Shown one piece after another: positions 8,032 through 17,411 of a DNA stretch of 64,000 bases (position 1 is its first letter; the number at the start of each line of letters is the position of its first letter). This stretch comes from Flavobacterium granuli (GTDB lineage: Bacteria > Bacteroidota > Bacteroidia > Flavobacteriales > Flavobacteriaceae): contig NZ_FQWO01000002.1 in the NCBI RefSeq assembly GCF_900129705.1, positions 124,001 to 188,000 on the forward strand, read 5' to 3'. Below the pieces are notes generated by a model that was given only the letters and a program-made list of their open reading frames with translations, was not told where the DNA came from and did no database searches. The translations under genes were made by a program, and so were the position numbers.

Positions 8032-9834
8032 ATGGGTTTAGTTACCGCCAAAGAAGTTGCAAAAGTAATAAATGCTGAAAAATATGGAGTTTTCGGAACT
8101 TTTTCCGGCTGGTTATTAATGAAAGCACTGAAAATCTCTACTTTAAATAAAGTCTATAACAGAAACAAACATCTAAAAGATCTTCCCTTTTTGAATAACA
8201 TTTTAGATGATTTGCAGATAAAATTCGAAATTCCGGAAGAGGATTTAAAACGTTTGCCAAAGGATGGCGCTTATATTACCATTTCTAATCATCCCCTTGG
8301 AGGAATTGATGGGGTTTTATTATTGAAATTAATGCTCGAAAGAGAACCCAATTTCAAGATTATCGCTAATTTTTTATTACACCGCATCGAGCCATTAAAA
8401 AAATACATCATGCCGGTGAATCCTTTTGAAAATCACAAAGACGCTAAATCTAGTGTGGTTGGAATTAAGGAAACTTTACGCCATTTAAGTGATGGAAAAC
8501 CCCTGGGAATGTTCCCTGCGGGCGAAGTATCCAGTTATAAAGACGGAAAATTAATGGTTGACAAACCTTGGGAAGAAGGCGCTATAAAAGTGATCCGAAA
8601 AGCTCAGGTTCCTGTTGTGCCTATTTATTTCCATGCAAAAAACAGTCGATTATTCTATTTGCTTTCCAAAATAAGCGGAACCTTTCGCACGGCCAAATTA
8701 CCTTCTGAAGTTTTTAGCCAAAAACACCGCGTAATCAAAGTACGTATTGGTAAACCGATTTCGGTAAACGAACAAAATGAGTACAAAACCTTAGATTCTT
8801 ATTCTGAATTCTTAAGGAGAAAAACATACATGCTTGCCAATCCTTTTGAAAAAGAAAGTAAACTATTGACTACGCCAAGCTTGAAAATTCCTAAAAGCCC
8901 AAAAGAAATTGTAACTCCGGCCAATAGCGAAAAAATGATTTCGGAAGTAGCCGCTTTGAGAAAAACAGACTGCCGACTTTTGCAAAGCAAGAATTATGAA
9001 GTCTTTTTTGCTGAAGCCGATGCAATTCCAAATGTGCTGCACGAAATAGGCCGATTACGAGAAATCACCTTTAGAGAAGTAGGAGAAGGAACAAATGAGT
9101 CTATCGATTTGGATAAATTTGACAAATACTACCACCATTTATTTTTATGGGATGAAGACGCTCAAAAAATTGCCGGAGCTTATAGAATGGGATTGGGATC
9201 TGAAATTTATCCAAAATACGGCATAGACGGTTTTTACCTGAATGAACTTTTTCGTTTTGAACCTGAATTACACGACATGATGCACAAATCAATCGAAATG
9301 GGTCGTGCTTTTATCATCAAGGAATACCAACAGAAACCAATGCCTCTTTTCTTGCTTTGGAAAGGAATCATTCATACTACGCTGCGTTTCCCAGAACACA
9401 AATTCTTACTTGGCGGCGTGAGTATCAGCAATCAATTCTCTGATTTTTCTAAATCTTTGATGATTGAATTCATGAAGTCCAATTATTACGATCCTTATAT
9501 TGCGCAATACATTCATCCAAAGAAAGCCTACAAGGTAAAACTGAAAGATGCTGACAAAGACTTCATTTTTAACGAAACCGAAGCCGATTTGAATAAATTT
9601 GACAAAATCATAGACGAACTGGAACCTGGTATTTTACGTTTGCCTGTTTTGATTAAAAAATACATCAAACAAAATGCGAGAGTTGTTGCCTTTAACGTCG
9701 ATCCTCTATTCAATAATGCTGTAGATGGCTTAATGTATATCAGAATTGCTGATATACCTGAAAGCACGATGAAGCCCGTTATGGAAGAATTTCAGGCAGA
9801 ACTGGAAAGAAAATTAGCAGATAAAGAAGATTAA
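8032..9834 (+). CDS. olsF: Bifunctional acyltransferase for aminolipid synthesis (OlsF/GlsF type)
   Basis: 600 residues joining two acyltransferases. Residues about 60-260 are a PlsC/OlsA-like lysolipid O-acyltransferase with NHPLGGID at 86-93 and FPAGEVSSYK. Residues about 320-510 are a GNAT/OlsB-like N-acyltransferase (EIGRLREITFREVGEG, then KIAGAYRMGLG and YLNELFRF). In Serratia and Flavobacterium johnsoniae this fused architecture (OlsF) acylates an amino acid twice to make membrane aminolipids; in Bacteroidetes, glycine lipids are another documented product. The head group here cannot be told from sequence. No membrane helix is obvious, so it is probably peripheral at the inner membrane. 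It is monocistronic, with a perfect TATCTTTG element upstream and a strong terminator after it. Confidence 0.85.
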   Translation: MGLVTAKEVAKVINAEKYGVFGTFSGWLLMKALKISTLNKVYNRNKHLKDLPFLNNILDDLQIKFEIPEEDLKRLPKDGAYITISNHPLGGIDGVLLLKLMLEREPNFKIIANFLLHRIEPLKKYIMPVNPFENHKDAKSSVVGIKETLRHLSDGKPLGMFPAGEVSSYKDGKLMVDKPWEEGAIKVIRKAQVPVVPIYFHAKNSRLFYLLSKISGTFRTAKLPSEVFSQKHRVIKVRIGKPISVNEQNEYKTLDSYSEFLRRKTYMLANPFEKESKLLTTPSLKIPKSPKEIVTPANSEKMISEVAALRKTDCRLLQSKNYEVFFAEADAIPNVLHEIGRLREITFREVGEGTNESIDLDKFDKYYHHLFLWDEDAQKIAGAYRMGLGSEIYPKYGIDGFYLNELFRFEPELHDMMHKSIEMGRAFIIKEYQQKPMPLFLLWKGIIHTTLRFPEHKFLLGGVSISNQFSDFSKSLMIEFMKSNYYDPYIAQYIHPKKAYKVKLKDADKDFIFNETEADLNKFDKIIDELEPGILRLPVLIKKYIKQNARVVAFNVDPLFNNAVDGLMYIRIADIPESTMKPVMEEFQAELERKLADKED

Positions 9835-9863
9835 CCGAAAACAGTTAAGCTATCAAAAGCCAT

Positions 9864-9894
9864 AAAAAAGTCTCGACAAAATCGAGACTTTTTT
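9864..9894. terminator. Bidirectional terminator
   Basis: Arms AAAAAAGTCTCGA and TCGAGACTTTTTT (13 bp, perfect) around loop CAAAA, between the convergent acyltransferase and TM2 genes. Confidence 0.9.
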
Positions 9895-9901
9895 AGTATA
9901 A

Positions 9902-10183
9902 TTAAAACCAAGCTTTCTTATTAACCTGATAGGTTTGATAAAACTCCTGATCTGATTTGGTCAGATAAATTATCCCTTCTATAAGTCCGAGAACACCTGT
10001 AACAATTCCACAAGTACAAAGGCTGATGATTAGCCAAATTATGCCTTCGGTCGTATACCCCAAGAGGAATTTATGTATCCCAAAAGGCGCCAAAAGTATG
10101 GCTAATAAACCTGCTGCTATTTTTTTATTGTCTTCCTGAGCCGGTTGTGGATTATTCCAATGTTCGTATTTTGTTTCTTCCAT
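9902..10183 (-). CDS. TM2 domain-containing membrane protein
   Basis: 93 residues. Two transmembrane helices form a TM2 domain: KIAAGLLAILLAPFGIHKFLLG (about 21-42), then IIWLIISLCTCGIVTGVLGLIEG (about 48-70). The first helix has the family's 'G-x-H-x-F-Y/L-G' turn. A short polar N-terminal tail precedes it and a charged tail follows. Function is unknown for bacterial members; they are often accessory to other membrane processes. It stands alone, ending at the bidirectional terminator. Confidence 0.88.
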   Translation of the reverse strand: MEETKYEHWNNPQPAQEDNKKIAAGLLAILLAPFGIHKFLLGYTTEGIIWLIISLCTCGIVTGVLGLIEGIIYLTKSDQEFYQTYQVNKKAWF

Positions 10184-10231
10184 GAATTGCTAGTTATTAT
10201 ATTGGTTTTGAAGAATTAAATATAAAAAAAA

Positions 10232-11581
10232 TTATTTAAAAACAGCATCTACCGGTTCCCAAAGTTCAATTTTATTTCCTTCTACATCCATAATCCACCC
10301 GAATTTACCATAATCATAAGACTGCATTTCACCCACAACTGTTACTCCTTCTTGTTTTAATTGAATCAACAATTCCTCCAAATTCTCAACACGGAAGTTT
10401 TGCATAAACTGTTTTTCACTTGGAGAAAAATAGCTCGTATCATCTGCAAAGGGTGACCATTGTGTAGAACAGTCGTTCCCTTGCGCATCTTTCCACCAGA
10501 AAGTACTTCCATAATCATCTGTTTTTAAACCCAAATGCTTAGCATACCAAGCAACCAGTTCTTTTGGATTTTTGGCTTTAAAAAACACACCACCAAGACC
10601 CGTCACCCTTTTCTCAACAGTCTCATTTGGAGTTTTGCCAAAATATTTCTCTTTAATTTTGTCGACAATTACCTGAGCCAATCTTTGATGACTTTCAAAT
10701 GTCCAGCCGGCAACATGAGGAGACAAGATTACATTATCTGCTTGTAATAAATATTGAAAAGCTTCCGGAGTCCCTTTATCCTGAAAAAGGGTTTCGAACG
10801 ACAGTTTTTCATATTCCAATACGTCTAATCCTGCCCCTAGAACCTTTCCAGACTTCATTGCATCGACCATATCAGCGGTTACAATATTTTTCCCTCTTGA
10901 GGTATTTAAAATCCAAAATGGCTTCGCAAAAGCAGTTATAAAAGCAGCGTCGACCATCTTATTAGTTTCGGCTGTCCATGGAATATGCAAACTCAATACA
11001 TCTGCTTTTTTTTGCAATTCTTCCAGCGAAACCTGTCTCGCATTGGCATCCCCAACATTATCCAAAATATCATAACACAAAACCTCAACATCAAAACCTC
11101 GCAATTTCTTGGCAAAGGATTTTCCCATATTTCCATAACCGATAATCCCAACCGTTTTTCCATCCAGCTCATGCCCTCTATTGCTTTCCCTATTCCATTG
11201 CCCCGATCTAATTTCCCTATCAGCAAGATTTAACTTATTGAAAAGAGACAATAGCATTCCCAAAGTGTGCTCGGCAACCGCATTCCTATTTCCTTCAGGA
11301 GCAGCAATAAGCGTTATGTTTTTTGACAATGCATATTCACAATCGATACTCTCTAATCCGGCGCCAACACGTGCTATAAATTGTAAATTAACCGCCTTGT
11401 CTAAAAAAGTTTTATCTATTTTGAATCGGCTTCTAATAACAATACCCTGATAATCCTTAATTTTTAATTCAATTTCTTCTTTGGAAGAAGTAAAATCTTC
11501 GTGGTTTTCAAAACCCAATTCTTGTAATTGTTCCATCAAAATTGGGTTGTTGCTATCGATGTGAAGAATTTTAATATCCAT
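10232..11581 (-). CDS. D-2-hydroxyacid dehydrogenase fused to a VOC-superfamily domain
   Basis: 449 residues from the chosen ATG at 11581; the frame extends upstream only to a TTG inside a hairpin T-tract, and MDIKILHIDSNNP is a normal start for the family. Residues 1 to about 316 are a complete NAD-dependent 2-hydroxyacid dehydrogenase of the SerA group: VRVGAGLESID-type substrate loop, Rossmann motif GIIGYGNMGKSF (about 140-151), LNTSRGK, GAGLDVLEYE and the catalytic SPHVAGWT. Residues from about 326 to the end form a glyoxalase/bleomycin-resistance (VOC) domain: RVTGLGGVFFKAKNP, WYAKHLGLK, FGWIMDVEGNKIELWEP. There is no stop or start codon between the parts. By family the first half would oxidise or reduce a 2-hydroxyacid such as 3-phosphoglycerate; the VOC substrate is unknown. 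Confidence 0.85.
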   Translation of the reverse strand: MDIKILHIDSNNPILMEQLQELGFENHEDFTSSKEEIELKIKDYQGIVIRSRFKIDKTFLDKAVNLQFIARVGAGLESIDCEYALSKNITLIAAPEGNRNAVAEHTLGMLLSLFNKLNLADREIRSGQWNRESNRGHELDGKTVGIIGYGNMGKSFAKKLRGFDVEVLCYDILDNVGDANARQVSLEELQKKADVLSLHIPWTAETNKMVDAAFITAFAKPFWILNTSRGKNIVTADMVDAMKSGKVLGAGLDVLEYEKLSFETLFQDKGTPEAFQYLLQADNVILSPHVAGWTFESHQRLAQVIVDKIKEKYFGKTPNETVEKRVTGLGGVFFKAKNPKELVAWYAKHLGLKTDDYGSTFWWKDAQGNDCSTQWSPFADDTSYFSPSEKQFMQNFRVENLEELLIQLKQEGVTVVGEMQSYDYGKFGWIMDVEGNKIELWEPVDAVFK

Positions 11582-11610
11582 AAAAAAGTATCTAAGTTTA
11601 GTAATCAAAA

Positions 11611-11651
11611 TTAACAAAAAAACACGGCTATTGCTATATAAAAAAATAGCC
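11611..11651 (-). terminator. Hairpin with T-tract just upstream of the dehydrogenase gene
   Basis: Read leftward: GGCTATT, a 12-nt loop, AATAGCC, then GTGTTTTTTTG. It lies about 30-70 bp before the dehydrogenase ATG at 11581. It could be a terminator for upstream transcription or an attenuator; the 7-bp stem is modest. Confidence 0.45.
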
Positions 11652-11700
11652 TTCGTTTGTAGTCGATTTAATCATCTGAAACCGAAACACAGCCTATAAA

Positions 11701-11740
11701 AAAACCATTTCTAAATTGATGTCAATTTAGAAATGGTTTT
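11701..11740. terminator. Strong hairpin terminator
   Basis: Arms AAAACCATTTCTAAATTGA and its exact complement (19 bp) around a TG dinucleotide at 11720-11721. It lies 70 bp downstream of the candidate 25-residue ORF on the leftward strand. Confidence 0.8.
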
Positions 11741-11809
11741 CTATATAATTTGTTCTAATAAAGTAGTCTTCTTACATACGCTCTCTTTTAAACAATAGCT
11801 GTAATTGTG

Positions 11810-11887
11810 TTAATATCTCATCACTTTTTCGTTTCCAAATAAAAATTTAGAAATTCTGTCGTAAAAACTGTCAAATAATTTTTTCAT
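11810..11887 (-). CDS. Candidate small ORF, 25 residues
   Basis: ATG at 11887, TAA at 11812-11810. The product starts MKKLFDSFYDRISKFLFG and ends NEKVMRY; hydrophobic and basic residues alternate as in a short amphipathic helix. An A-rich stretch precedes the ATG, as is usual before flavobacterial genes, and a strong terminator follows 70 bp after the stop. I do not recognise it. Evidence is only an intact frame placed between an upstream gene and a terminator. Confidence 0.3.
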   Translation of the reverse strand: MKKLFDSFYDRISKFLFGNEKVMRY

Positions 11888-12122
11888 GATAATGTTTTTT
11901 TAAGTTAGAATTAAATTAAACACTTATACGAAAAGTTCAAAGTAGACATAGGTAGGCATTACTAAAATACACCACATTTTTCTTTAATTAAAATATCCTT
12001 ACCTCTTTTCGATGTAAGGTAACTTTAAATAGATTAAAAGCATGTAAATTACTTATTTTGAATGACTTATATTACATTGATATTTTTATTTTCCACTAAA
12101 ATCAAACAACTACTAACAAGAG

Positions 12123-12899
12123 CTATCCTTTTATTTGCTTCAAAGAAGTCTTGATTCCGCGTATTAATGATGAACTAAATCCGTGCATTTCCATATCATT
12201 CAATCCTGCGATAGTACAACCTTGAGGTGTAGTAACTCTGTCGATTAATTGTTCCGGATGCACCTGTTCTTCCATTAGCATTTCGGCTGCTCCTTTGACC
12301 GTTTGGGCCGAAATCGCCAATGCGGTTTTCCAGTCAAATCCTATTTCGATTCCAGCCTGCATCGAAGCTCGGATATAGCGCAAGGCAAATGCTGTTCCGC
12401 TCGCCGCTAATACTGTGGCTGCATCCATTAACTTTTCGTCAATTACAGGTGCTGTCCCTAAATCTTGAAAAAGTGCTATTACATTTTCGGCAGTAGACTT
12501 GTCTTTATCCTGAAAAGAAATACAAGTGGCTGATTCCCCAAATTGAGCAGCAATATTAGGCATAATACGAATTATAGTATGCGCACCATTAGTTTTGTCC
12601 TGAAGCGCCGCAATATCTACCCCACTTACCGCAGAAGCAATAGTTTTATTGGTGATTTTTGGCAGAATCTCTGTCAAAACTGTATCTACCTGATACGGTT
12701 TTACGGTAAGAATAATCAAATCGGCTTCCTGAATTTGAAGTGTATTATCTGTCGAAACTATAATACCTGATTGTTCGAGATGCATAATACTTGAGGTATT
12801 CCTTCTGGTTACGGTAATTTGATTGTTTTTAGAAAATTTCGACAGTCCTAAAGCAATCGAAACTCCCAGATTTCCACCTCCAATTATATGTACTTTCAT
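12123..12899 (-). CDS. proC: Pyrroline-5-carboxylate reductase
   Basis: 258 residues, the standard ProC size. The enzyme reduces 1-pyrroline-5-carboxylate to proline with NAD(P)H, the last step of proline synthesis, in the cytoplasm. The Rossmann motif VHIIGGGNLGVSIALGL is at the very start; ADLIILTVKPYQVD is the following nucleotide-site segment; SAVSGVDIAAL and IRIMPNIAAQFGES are the expected middle motifs; and the C-terminal dimerisation domain carries ASGTAFALRYI and VTTPQGCTIAGLNDME. No other proline gene is nearby. Confidence 0.95.
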   Translation of the reverse strand: MKVHIIGGGNLGVSIALGLSKFSKNNQITVTRRNTSSIMHLEQSGIIVSTDNTLQIQEADLIILTVKPYQVDTVLTEILPKITNKTIASAVSGVDIAALQDKTNGAHTIIRIMPNIAAQFGESATCISFQDKDKSTAENVIALFQDLGTAPVIDEKLMDAATVLAASGTAFALRYIRASMQAGIEIGFDWKTALAISAQTVKGAAEMLMEEQVHPEQLIDRVTTPQGCTIAGLNDMEMHGFSSSLIRGIKTSLKQIKG

Positions 12900-12983
12900 T
12901 TTTATTTTTTGGTTTTTTGGTTTTAGTAAATAGTTTATTCGTTATCGGCCTTAGCCTTATTTTAGAAACATGACTGTTTAAGA

Positions 12984-14336
12984 TTAGAATCCCAGAATCA
13001 ATTTGGCAATAGAGAAATAAATCAGAATTCCGCAAATATCATTACTAGTCGTTATAAACGGACCGGTAGCCAATGCAGGGTCAATTCCAAATTTATCCAG
13101 TAATAAGGGCACAAAGGTTCCGATAAGAGAGGCAATTATAATCACCGAAATTAGTGCAATGGTAACAATAACCCCTATAATCACTTCAACATTCAACAGA
13201 AAATGACTTCCTAAAAACAAGATTACTGCCAAAATTAATCCATTAAGCAAGCTAAGAGAAACCTCTTTCAGTAAGCGACTGAACAAGGATCCACTCAAGG
13301 TGTTATTAGCCAAACCTTGAACGATAATTGCCGAAGATTGCACCCCAACATTTCCTGCCATCGCAGCAATCAAGGGAGTGAAAAAGAATAATTTCCCATG
13401 TTCTAACATAGCATCTTCAAACAATCCCAATACTCGCACCGAAATAAAACCTCCTAAAAGAGCCAAAACAAGCCAAGGCAAACGCGCTTTTGTATGTTCT
13501 AAAATACTATCATCGGCTTCAATATCTTGAGAGATACCCGCAGCTAATTGATAATCCTGATCGGCTTCATCCCTAATAACATCAATAATATCGTCAATAG
13601 TGATTCGGCCTACTAATCTTCCCATTTCGTCCACTACCGGAATAGCTTCCAAATCGTATTTTTGCATGATTCGAGCCACCTCAACATCCTCTGTATCAAC
13701 ATTGACCGAGTTGACTTTTCGAATATAAATATCACTAATATGTGTTTTTGTCGAAGTCGTCAATAAATCCTTTAGTGAAAGTCTTCCTTTCAGTCTGTTT
13801 TGATCGTCCACAACATAGATGGAATGCACACGCGAAACGTTTTCGGCTTGAATACGCATTTCCTTAACACAAGTAAGAACATTCCAGTTTTCATTGACTT
13901 TCACCAACTCCTTACCCATCAATCCCCCAGCAGAATTCTCATCATAACGCAACAAATCAACGATGTCTTTTGCGTGTTCAACATCATTCAACTCCGAGAT
14001 TACTTCGGCTTTTAAATCCTGGGAAAGCTCAGCGATAATGTCGGCCGCATCATTCGTATCCAACTCATCAAGCTCTTCTGCAATTTCTTTTGGCGAAAGA
14101 CGGCTTAATATATTCTCTCGTAAATCATCTTCTAATTCAAGAAGAATCTCGGCCGTTTTATCGCTATCTAATACCTTAAAAATATAGGTCGCCTCATCAA
14201 AATCAAGCTCGTCCAGAATCTCAGCGATATCAGCATGGTGCATGTCAGCGAGTAAGGCTTCTAGTTCCTTATCGTTTTTATTGACAATGTGTTGCTCTAA
14301 TTCGAGTATTAATTCTTTGCTGATTTTAAACTCCAT
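12984..14336 (-). CDS. mgtE: Magnesium transporter MgtE
   Basis: 450 residues, full length. Domain order is the MgtE N-domain superhelix (about 1-130, with repeated acidic 'L-x-E-L-x-x-x-D-x-A-x-I' elements such as [19 protein letters not shown]), two CBS domains (about 135-255, including [14 protein letters not shown] and [16 protein letters not shown]), a linker helix, then five membrane helices from about 285 to the end, with the pore-lining [13 protein letters not shown] and [14 protein letters not shown]. It is a Mg2+-gated channel of the inner membrane. The start lies 11 bp inside the rsmA 3' end, so the two genes are coupled. Confidence 0.95.
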   Translation of the reverse strand: MEFKISKELILELEQHIVNKNDKELEALLADMHHADIAEILDELDFDEATYIFKVLDSDKTAEILLELEDDLRENILSRLSPKEIAEELDELDTNDAADIIAELSQDLKAEVISELNDVEHAKDIVDLLRYDENSAGGLMGKELVKVNENWNVLTCVKEMRIQAENVSRVHSIYVVDDQNRLKGRLSLKDLLTTSTKTHISDIYIRKVNSVNVDTEDVEVARIMQKYDLEAIPVVDEMGRLVGRITIDDIIDVIRDEADQDYQLAAGISQDIEADDSILEHTKARLPWLVLALLGGFISVRVLGLFEDAMLEHGKLFFFTPLIAAMAGNVGVQSSAIIVQGLANNTLSGSLFSRLLKEVSLSLLNGLILAVILFLGSHFLLNVEVIIGVIVTIALISVIIIASLIGTFVPLLLDKFGIDPALATGPFITTSNDICGILIYFSIAKLILGF

Positions 14337-15105
14337 CGGCCTCTATTTTTTGGGTAAGTTCAATAAACTGCGCTACGTCCAATTGTTCCGGACGAAGATC
14401 AAAAACAGGATCAGTTCGCAATTCATCGGACAAATTCAAGGTTTTCAAACTGTTACGCAAGGTTTTTCGTCGTTGTTGAAAAGCAGTTTTTACAACCGTA
14501 AAAAACAACTTTTCGCCGCAAGGCAAACTAAAATCTTCCTTTCTGCGTAGGCGTAAAACGCCTGATTTTACCTTTGGTGGCGGAATAAAAACATTTTCGT
14601 CTACCGTAAATAAATATTCAGCATCGTAAAATGCCTGCGCCAAAACAGACAGTATGCCGTAAGCTTTTGTTCCTTTCTTTTCACAAATACGCTCGGCCAC
14701 TTCTTTTTGAAACATTCCCGCAAATTCAGGAATTTGATGGCGGTATTCCAATGCTCTAAAAACAATTTGTGTCGAAATATTATACGGAAAATTCCCAATG
14801 ATGGCAAACTGCTTTCCTTGAAAAGTTTCATTGATATCATACTTCAAAAAATCCTTCGAAATAATCTTATCTTTTAATTTTGGATAGTTTTCATCCAAAT
14901 AGGTTACCGATTCTGTATCAATTTCGATAACATAAGTATTGATTGGTTTCTCTAACAAATATTTTGTCAAAACACCCATTCCCGGCCCTATTTCCAAAAC
15001 ATCATCGTATCCTTGTAAATTCAGAGTATCCGCAATGTCTTTAGCAATACTTTCGTCCTTCAGGAAATGCTGTCCGAGGTGTTTTTTAGCTTTTACTTTT
15101 TCCAT
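14326..15105 (-). CDS. rsmA: 16S rRNA (A1518/A1519-N6)-dimethyltransferase
   Basis: 259 residues. RsmA/KsgA dimethylates two adjacent adenines near the 3' end of 16S rRNA using S-adenosylmethionine, a late 30S maturation step. The motifs are clear: [14 protein letters not shown] at the start, SAM-binding [12 protein letters not shown] (about 37-48), the catalytic NFPYNIS (about 104-110), and [14 protein letters not shown] then [12 protein letters not shown] near the C terminus. Its stop overlaps the mgtE start by 11 bp; pairing of rsmA and mgtE is a common Bacteroidetes arrangement as I recall it. Confidence 0.96.
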   Translation of the reverse strand: MEKVKAKKHLGQHFLKDESIAKDIADTLNLQGYDDVLEIGPGMGVLTKYLLEKPINTYVIEIDTESVTYLDENYPKLKDKIISKDFLKYDINETFQGKQFAIIGNFPYNISTQIVFRALEYRHQIPEFAGMFQKEVAERICEKKGTKAYGILSVLAQAFYDAEYLFTVDENVFIPPPKVKSGVLRLRRKEDFSLPCGEKLFFTVVKTAFQQRRKTLRNSLKTLNLSDELRTDPVFDLRPEQLDVAQFIELTQKIEADGV

Positions 15106-15267
15106 TTTTGTCTTTGCGATGCACTACGCCATCTCGCTATATTTTAGGTTTATTTTACTCAGATGGCACTAGCTTTTTCTTTTAAATTGAAGATCACAAT
15201 TTGCTGCTTCAAGATTGTGATTCAAAACAATAACCAGAATGTGATTGCTTCGTTCCTCGAAATAACT

Positions 15268-15579
15268 CTAGTGCTCTGAAATCAATTCTAATTCTGTTCT
15301 AAAAGCCAACATTTTATCTCCAAATAACCTTTGCCCTTCTTCACGAAAACTAGGCGCATCTTCCTGGTAATATTTTTCCAAAGTTTCCTTACTATCGGTT
15401 GTATATTGCACCGAATACGTAGTTCCGCCCATTTCTTCTTCTATCAAAACCTTTACTATTCTCGCCGAGGAAAACTTTCCGGTAGCCAAAATTTCAGGAA
15501 TGTGTTTTTGCTGCATCCAGTTCAACCATTGCTCGTGAACGCTTTCGTGTATGTTTGTGGTAACGTTGTATATTATCAT
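15268..15579 (-). CDS. DUF4286 family protein
   Basis: 103 residues. MIIYNVTTNIHESVHEQWLNW is the characteristic opening of DUF4286, followed by HIPEILATGKFSSARI and the terminal part PSFREEGQRLFGDKMLAFRTEL. The family is a ferredoxin-like (dimeric alpha/beta-barrel) fold of unknown function, usually encoded close to rsmA and TPR protein genes in Flavobacteriia. It is soluble with no signal peptide. It could belong to the same leftward transcript as rsmA, though 162 bp separate them. Confidence 0.85.
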   Translation of the reverse strand: MIIYNVTTNIHESVHEQWLNWMQQKHIPEILATGKFSSARIVKVLIEEEMGGTTYSVQYTTDSKETLEKYYQEDAPSFREEGQRLFGDKMLAFRTELELISEH

Positions 15580-15627
15580 TTTTATTACTTAAATTATAAT
15601 TTGATCGAATTAACGATTGAACATTAT

Positions 15628-17406
15628 TTATAAATTTTTATCGCCTCGCAATTCCCTGAATTTTATTCGGGCATCCACAAAGTAAATACTGTCTTCGTGA
15701 CTAAAAATTATCTTTTCGTATAAAGGCTTTGCTTTATCTGGCATTGCTAATTTCTTATTGTAGATTTCAGCCGAAAAATACAGCGCTTCATCAATATAAA
15801 TTCCGTCACTGTGATGGTCTATTATTTCTTGATATTGGCTTAAAGCCAAATTGTAATCGGCTGTTTTTTCATAAATTTTCCCAAGTCGCAATAAAGTGAC
15901 AGCTTCGATTTCCTCTCCTTTGTGTTTCTTCAAAATCATTTGAAATTGAGCGATCGCTTCCTGATTTCTGTTTTGATATAAAAGATAATCTCCTTTGGCA
16001 AATGCAGCCAAGGCCGTCTGTGTCGAATCGGCTACTGTATTGTCGTTGATCAAAAGAAAATACTCTAAAGCATCATTAGCAATCAATTGCGTGTTGGCTG
16101 ATTTTAATTCCTTAAACTGCTTCAATGCCCACTCAAAATCAGTCTTAAAATAACTGGTTTTAGCCGCCTTTAAACTCGCTTCATGCGCCACCACATCGTT
16201 TTTCAAATCCATCTGAATCTGGGAATAATACAACAAAGCCTGATTGAATTTTTCTTCGAAGAGTAAAATATCCGCCAATTCCATTTTGACCTGAGCCACT
16301 TGGTAGTCATTCAATTGTAAATCGAGTGCTTTTTTTATTATTGTCTTGCCTTCTTCTGGTTTTTTCAAATTAAAAGTCACAAAATGAGCTTGAATCAACT
16401 GCAAAGATAAGGTAAAAGGACTTATTTCATATTGTTTCAACAAACTGTCGAGTTCCGCAAGAATTCCGGAATACTCTTTCTCGGTCGCTTTTTTTATTTT
16501 CAACTCCATCAAATAGGAATTTGCCTGAATCAGTAATTCTAAATCTTTAGTATTTTCCAGAACAAAACCCAAAATTTCTTTAGCAGTTTCTTCATCGTCA
16601 TCCTCAATGGTAAGTTGCGCCAGATTGATGATATTAGACAAAGATTCTGAATTTCGCTTATAAATTGCCTTTTCCTGAATAAAAGCTTTTGAAAACTCTC
16701 TTTGCTGCACATAAAACCAGCTTAAATAACGATTCCAAAACAGGTCTTGACTTTTTTGAACCCTTAAAATCAATGCCTTTCTCAACAATTCATTAAAGTT
16801 AGACTCTCCATCATTCGACATAAATCGAGACAATTGACTTTGAATAAGAATAGAATGTTGTGGACTGTTGAAGGCTTCATCCAGAAAAGTAGAAATCATC
16901 ATTTCGGCATTGCCAAGCTGTCCGTATAGCAACCCTATTTGATAATTAAAATTATAATTAGGCACTAATTGAGCCGCTGTTTGATACGATTTTAAGGCGT
17001 ATTCGAGCAGTACTTTTTTTTCAAAAGAATTCGAAATCGCATAGACTTCATTCGGATTTTTTTGGATTCGCTCTAAAGCCTGATCGTAGTAATCTTTAGC
17101 TTTAGCATCCTCTTTTTGCAATTGGAAATTATAACCCAACTCGACCAGAAGCGCTCCTTGCTTGTATTTATCAAAACGCTGTTGGATTGCTTTTCCGGCA
17201 AAATCAAACTGTGATAGTTGCTGGTAACAATCAATGGTTCGAAGAAAATATTGGTAGTTTTGAGGCACACTTGCCAGCAATTCCTCATAGCTTATTTTGG
17301 CTTTTTCAAAATCGCCTTTGTCATAATAATATTGCGCCAATTGCTCGTTTTGAGAAAACGCAAATAGCGAAAATGACAAAGTGATATAGAGAAAAAAAAT
17401 CTTCAT
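15628..17406 (-). CDS. Secreted tetratricopeptide-repeat protein
   Basis: 592 residues from the ATG at 17406; the upstream ATG at 17424 lies inside an intergenic repeat, and MKIFFLYITLSFSLFAFSQ is a proper signal peptide. The rest is helical TPR array: QLAQYYYDKGDFEKAKISYE at the N terminus, several degenerate repeats in the middle, and well-formed repeats near the C terminus (FAKGDYLLYQNRNQEAIAQF, LGKIYEKTADYNLALSQYQ). It has no catalytic domain and is probably a periplasmic or outer-membrane-associated scaffold. It lies between serS and the DUF4286 gene in the leftward block. Specific partner unknown. Confidence 0.88.
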   Translation of the reverse strand: MKIFFLYITLSFSLFAFSQNEQLAQYYYDKGDFEKAKISYEELLASVPQNYQYFLRTIDCYQQLSQFDFAGKAIQQRFDKYKQGALLVELGYNFQLQKEDAKAKDYYDQALERIQKNPNEVYAISNSFEKKVLLEYALKSYQTAAQLVPNYNFNYQIGLLYGQLGNAEMMISTFLDEAFNSPQHSILIQSQLSRFMSNDGESNFNELLRKALILRVQKSQDLFWNRYLSWFYVQQREFSKAFIQEKAIYKRNSESLSNIINLAQLTIEDDDEETAKEILGFVLENTKDLELLIQANSYLMELKIKKATEKEYSGILAELDSLLKQYEISPFTLSLQLIQAHFVTFNLKKPEEGKTIIKKALDLQLNDYQVAQVKMELADILLFEEKFNQALLYYSQIQMDLKNDVVAHEASLKAAKTSYFKTDFEWALKQFKELKSANTQLIANDALEYFLLINDNTVADSTQTALAAFAKGDYLLYQNRNQEAIAQFQMILKKHKGEEIEAVTLLRLGKIYEKTADYNLALSQYQEIIDHHSDGIYIDEALYFSAEIYNKKLAMPDKAKPLYEKIIFSHEDSIYFVDARIKFRELRGDKNL

Positions 17407-17411
17407 ATTAA

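Larger units (their letters stand above)
11582..12122. other. 541-bp gap with two hairpins and a candidate small ORF
   Basis: This is one of two long gaps in the window. Reading leftward it holds a candidate 25-residue ORF (11887 to 11810), a 19-bp perfect hairpin (11740 to 11701) and a weaker hairpin with a T-tract (11651 to 11611). The 11888-12122 part is plain AT-rich DNA with no structure I can support. Confidence 0.6.

Noticed and set aside
10232..11617. Start of the dehydrogenase-VOC gene at 11617
   Set aside because: That start is a TTG inside the T-tract of a hairpin; the ATG at 11581 gives the family's normal N terminus.
12829..13035. Leftward 68-residue frame between mgtE and proC
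   Set aside because: It overlaps the mgtE 3' end and the start of proC in other frames and has no family resemblance.
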